From the NCBI GenBank assembly GCA_003427395.1, contig BFEA01000577.1, positions 681,735 to 714,320 on the forward strand: a DNA stretch of 32,586 nucleotides, read 5' to 3'. The translations under genes and the position numbers were made by a program. Source of the stretch: Chara braunii. Lineage: Eukaryota > Streptophyta > Charophyceae > Charales > Characeae. The notes under the pieces were generated by a model, which saw only the letters and a program-made list of their open reading frames with translations, searched no databases and was not told where the DNA came from. Shown one piece after another: positions 29,069 to 32,586 of this stretch (positions are counted from its first letter, which is position 1; the number at the start of each line of letters is the position of its first letter).

Positions 29069-29479
29069 TCGACGACGACGAACTTGCGTGATAGAATTTG
29101 TTGGAAGCTTAGGTGAAAGGAGGACGACAAATTTACCAGGGTTAGAGATCGTTTTCTGAAAATCTTACTCGGATTCCGGAAAACAGCTCGTATAAACTAG
29201 TCCCGTTGAGGAAGCCATATGACTTATGACTTCACGAGGTTATCTAAAAAACAAAAATAAAAATACTTCATGTAGATAGGACCGCCAGATGGATAGTATT
29301 CGGATTACCCTGATGATTTCACTATCATGCTTTGACATTGAGGGGTAAATATATAAGAAAGGAAAAGTAAACAAATACGTTTCATCAGTTTGAAGTTACC
29401 TTTAGACATTTTTGCAGGAAACAAATAGGGAAAACTTTAAGTTTCGTCTTACAAGGTAACCTAAAACGCGACCATGAAT
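29069..29479. other. no gene recognised
   Basis: AT-rich mixed sequence between the 29-bp array and the right LTR-like block. No gag remnant was found here, although the left block is followed by gag. Confidence 0.4.
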
Positions 29480-29854
29480 TCATACATGTTGTCGGTTGCC
29501 GCGTCGTCTGCAATTTCTGCAAGGCGCGCGGGGCCAATACGGGGCGATGGACTTCCACGGCACCACCGTGAGTTGATGGTATGGGAGGAGGAGACGGAAG
29601 GGAGGGAAATTGGTAGTGATAACGACGAAGCCGGGGGATATGAAGTATTGCATGTTATACGTAGTTGGGTAATCGGGGCACCTCGGATCGCTAGTTACAG
29701 CGCAGTGAAACTCCCTGGGGCACAATCGGTTCTCAGTTAGGCTGGGAAATCTCGGGTGTCTCCGCCTAAGATATTTTGTTACCCAAGGCTTGAAGTACCC
29801 TGAGTCCCGTGTGTACGTCATCTTGTCATTGCGACGCACGCATCTGACTGACAA
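29480..29854 (-). CDS. 'ORF0' small conserved protein, right copy
   Basis: A minus-strand frame of 124 codons beginning without an ATG (first in-frame Met about 11 codons in). It is homologous to the left ORF0: GYFKPWVTKYL corresponds to EFQKCWEHVCL, and PPFRLLLPYHQLTVVPWKSI with APYWPRAPCRNC corresponds to PPYHRILPFHSLTIAPWRAL with APYWAQPPCLEC. It is shorter at the C-terminus. Conservation of W, P and CxxC positions despite nucleotide divergence suggests past selection on protein. No known family recognised; function unknown. Confidence 0.5.
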   Translation of the reverse strand: MSVRCVRRNDKMTYTRDSGYFKPWVTKYLRRRHPRFPSLTENRLCPREFHCAVTSDPRCPDYPTTYNMQYFISPGFVVITTNFPPFRLLLPYHQLTVVPWKSIAPYWPRAPCRNCRRRGNRQHV

Positions 29855-29855
29855 G

Positions 29856-29886
29856 GGGATTTTCCGATACGGTATCGGAAATTCCC
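29856..29886. repeat. 31-bp palindrome
   Basis: TTTCCGATAC g GTATCGGAAA with flanking GGGA/TCCC; arms of 15 with one mismatch. It lies just upstream of right ORF0 and is not present at the equivalent left position. Confidence 0.85.
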
Positions 29887-29978
29887 ACCAGCTCAGGTGC
29901 GTGAAAGAAAGAAAACTCCCTGCCTATCCGATACCTGGGGTGTCGAGTTTGTTAGTGAACGCGAATCGTCGCGCGTGG

Positions 29979-30020
29979 ACACGTGTAGGTTGCGCAATTC
30001 GGATCGCGCTTACACGTATC
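29979..30020. repeat. imperfect palindrome
   Basis: ACACGTGTA...GCGC and GCGC...TACACGTAT are mirror-complementary around a short centre. Confidence 0.6.
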
Positions 30021-30464
30021 CACACGAGGTGTTCGCTTGCATCCGGGCCTGTTGGCCGACGCTAACGCCAAAAGGGACGATTTAATCCCTCATGCAAAAA
30101 TCGTCATGTGTCAGGGAGAACTACCCAATCATCTAATCACTTCAGTGGTCCCACAAGCAATCATTCCCGAGCATGCAAGGTGTCATTACACATCAGACAT
30201 CGGAACAACATCAGAGCTCCTACCATACTAACATCGGATCAAAGTGACAAGCAATGATGATGACTAGGCAAAAACGACAAACATATCATTCCATCCACGC
30301 AAAAGAGGGAGGATCAAGACAGAATGAGACATCATACAAGGACCAAAAACAAGATGCCGAAGGAAAATAAGAGCGAATTGCTCGAGCCGAAATCAAAACT
30401 TATATACAAAATCAAAGGAAAAGACAAAGAAAATCGCAAACCCACGTCCATCAACCTCATCTTT

Positions 30465-30488
30465 CTCTATCTCTCTCTCTCTCTCTCT
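30465..30488 (+). repeat. (CT)n microsatellite in the right block
   Basis: A short CT run, the inverted equivalent of the expanded GA tract at 19549-19727. Confidence 0.85.
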
Positions 30489-30750
30489 TCGATGCAGACA
30501 GTCCGTCGTCACGCACCAACCCACAAAGTTGTCACCCCGCTTAGTCATCCTTCACCCGTCAGGTTCGCCTGTGCGCTACAGTCCGTCGTAGCCCCACGCG
30601 TCAACCCTGCGCATTCGGCACCAGCTCGTTGGGTCGCCCGACTCCCACTTCAACTTACCTCTTACTTCGCTCGTGAGCCGACCCTCACTGATCGCGCCAC
30701 CCTGAGCTTCCAGCAACTAGTTAAGAGAGCTGTCTAATCGCACTGTCGAA

Positions 30751-30757
30751 ATTTATA
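30751..30757 (-). promoter_or_regulatory. TATA box of the right LTR-like block
   Basis: TATAAAT on the minus strand in the context GCACGCTATAAATTTC, about 536 bp from the TG start and co-linear with the left box at 19288. Confidence 0.6.
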
Positions 30758-31293
30758 GCGTGCATGCAAACGCGAAGAACACGGAATTGCAAGGACAGAA
30801 AGGAGATTAAGAGAGGGAGAGCCTACGTTCTGCATGGCCTGACCACGGCGTGGGGGACGTAGCCACTCTCCACACATCGACCCGATCATGCAGCCCGAGG
30901 GCTAGACATCCACAGCAAAATGGAAAGGAGAGGGCGGGAAAGATGAAGCTCGAGAAGAGAGATACATTTACAATGGCGCCTGCTAAAAAATTACAGTTAC
31001 ACACGAGATTAAGGGCGCCGACTAATCAGAGTTCCGCTGCAGCTGCAAAAAGAAGCGCGCAAGAAAGACAACGCGCGACAAAAGAAAACCGAATTCCTAA
31101 ATTCCTAAATTCATAAACTTATTGCAAAAAGAACTTTAATAAACCGCAAATTCCGAAAAGAAACTCCGAAATCCCGAGAGCCATCGAGGGTTCGACAAGA
31201 TTCGAAAAAGAAATTCAAAACGAAGGAAAACTTCCCGCGCGACCTCCGCGCCTAAAACCCGACAACAGAATAAGAAAGGAGCGATGCCAAACA

Positions 31294-31612
31294 TTATTAA
31301 TCGCGCCTTTGTCGGCACGACAGCCACTTAATCGGCCATCTCGGGACTTGCCCGACCCGGAACCCAGCCATCCGAAAAGAAGCGACGCAAAAAGACGAAA
31401 AAGAGAGGACACGAATGCAATTTCCCTTCGATCCCGATGTCAGGGCCGAACCCTGAAGGACTTTTGAGCCTTGGTCGACCCCACTGCGGTCCCACTTGGC
31501 TCGACCCGCCCACGCTAATTCTCAGGGCGCAGGTCGTTCGTCCCAGGGGCACCCCCACCTAATGCTATGAGATGGATGGGGTTGGACCAATAGGGCGAGA
31601 GAGCTTGACATT
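31294..31612. other. no recognisable feature
   Basis: Flank outside the right block; mixed sequence with no supported gene or repeat. Confidence 0.4.
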
Positions 31613-31692
31613 GGGGATGTAGCTCAGCCCTCTAGCCGGGTGGTAGCCTCATTGGTCTAGGTCCGCAGGCGTAAGGTTTTCGATTCTCCGTT
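31613..31692 (+). mobile_element. degenerate tRNA-Ala-like sequence (SINE head or pseudo-tRNA)
   Basis: GGGGATGTAGCTCAG equals the 5' end I know for plant tRNA-Ala; then GGGTGGTAG and, about 40 bp on, AGGTTTTCGATTCTCC as a weak B box. Extra bases in the D-arm and a non-pairing acceptor stem argue against a working tRNA. Confidence 0.5.
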
Positions 31693-32586
31693 TGTCTTAC
31701 TAGGCAATTGCTCCTTCCAATACTCAGGCAGTCCAGAGAGGTTCATTGAGAGCTTTCTCTTCTTTACGGTGCGTAGGCTAAGCGTTCTCCTTAGGCCACG
31801 CACTCCTTCACTAACGGCCCTAGTTTCCTATAACATCATCGGGGCGGTTCGTCCCTCTCCCCCTAGCCCCTATCTTTCCTCTAGTCGGCCTACGCATACA
31901 TCTCCCAGGTCTCGTGACCGCCCTTAGTCCTTTGAGGCGGCCGTACCAAGCTCGTGACCCAGCCACAACCACACATCACGGCAAAGTCAGGCTCCAACCC
32001 CATCCCCGACCCTTAGTCTTTTCAGGTCGCGCTAGTCATGCAATCGTCAAAGCCCAAAGTCCATCCCGACCATTTGAGATTCAAACCCCCTTTCCCTCGT
32101 TACGGTTCCATGTCGCACAATCCCTTCATTGCCAGATCGTCCAAGCCACTTACCTGCAACACATCCAAACAAACATCACAATGGCATACGTCCGTCCCCG
32201 ATGGGGTCAACACATCGGCCCTCATGCAAGTCCAAGTCTTCTCTTTCCTTTTTCCATGCTTTTGGGTGCTTTCCTTCCTTCCTCACAGTCAAACCACACT
32301 CTTCTTACTCAGGCATGCAGTCGAGGAGGTGGTTGAGTCGACTGACCTTGTCCAAAACAACAATATTTTTTGCTCTCACCAACGTCCTCAATAGTCGTGT
32401 ATCCTCTCCTTCTTGGTGGCACAAGGGACCGGCAGCCCTTCCCTTGCCCTCGCTTTCCACCAAGTCTGGACCAAGTTCCTTTCCGTTCGTTCCCTAGCAA
32501 TGTAACGGTAAGGATAGAAGTTAGTCACATGCCATGGAGGGGAAGGGGTGACGAAAGGCTTTAGGGGTTAAGGAATTTTGAAGGAA
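31693..32586. other. no gene recognised
   Basis: C/T-rich mixed sequence. Overlapping frames up to 140 codons (31914-32336) have no domain, and alternative frames overlap them extensively. I see no repeat structure. Confidence 0.4.

Larger units (their letters stand above)
29480..31293 (-). mobile_element. right LTR-like block (inverted partner of 18839-20690)
   Basis: On the minus strand it begins TGTTTGGCATCGC at 31293 and runs co-linear with the left block through the GTGTAACTGTAATT, TATAAAT and GGGGTGACAACTyTGTG segments, the short (CT)n and ORF0. It could be a solo LTR, or the 5' end of a second copy inserted in opposite orientation. The end and any target duplication were not resolved. 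Confidence 0.75.

Noticed and set aside
31613-31692. Functional tRNA-Ala gene
   Set aside because: Only the first 15 bases match; the D-arm is too long and the acceptor and T stems do not pair.
31914-32497. Three overlapping + ORFs of 118-140 codons
   Set aside because: All three frames are open in C/T-rich DNA; nothing distinguishes one as coding.

Overview
This window reads as non-genic, transposon-dense nuclear DNA from a eukaryote, most likely a streptophyte (land plant or charophyte alga). The evidence is a plant-type L1 LINE whose ORF1 carries a DUF4283-like domain plus a CCHC knuckle, an LTR-retrotransposon gag with a CCHC knuckle, tRNA-derived SINE heads (one with a plant tRNA-Ala-like 5' end), short TIR elements, and long microsatellites. 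I find no intact, recognisable host gene. The host group is an inference from family types, not from a marker gene.

Layout. 1-2.6 kb: simple and tandem repeats and one short TIR element. 2.8-4.45 kb: a strongly pyrimidine-rich tract built of ~203-bp tandem units, switching abruptly to a purine-rich tract. 4.67-12.62 kb: a decayed L1-type LINE in + orientation (ORF1, ORF2 with endonuclease, reverse transcriptase and C-terminal zinc-finger region, 3' UTR, poly-A). 12.6-18.7 kb: a nest of small non-autonomous elements: a retroposon family with a shared 3' end (one truncated copy has a perfect 17-bp target duplication), two TIR/MITE families (one apparently flanked by TTAA), a 38-bp tandem array derived from a MITE terminus, tRNA-like SINE heads, and three copies of a stem-loop with a nearly invariant loop.

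18.84-31.29 kb: the most unusual part. It is bounded by two diverged, inward-facing, LTR-like blocks of about 1.8 kb in inverted orientation. Each has a TG start, a TATAAAT box in the same context, a GA/CT microsatellite and the same otherwise unrecognised small ORF ('ORF0'), conserved at protein level. The left block continues into a broken gag (to about 22.87 kb). Inside lie a 1.6-kb tract packed with about 18 short hairpins (23.07-24.67 kb), several tandem repeats, and a tandem array of an unknown ~166-codon gene (units A, B, C and a partial D, 26.8-28.9 kb, ~600-bp period), visible only when the broken frames are compared with each other.

31.3-32.6 kb holds a degenerate tRNA-Ala-like sequence and otherwise unrecognised DNA. 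A 50-N assembly gap sits in the GA microsatellite at 19619-19668. No cooperating set of active genes can be claimed. The LINE and gag are clearly dead; ORF0 (left copy) is the only sizeable ORF that is open and has an independent homolog in the window.
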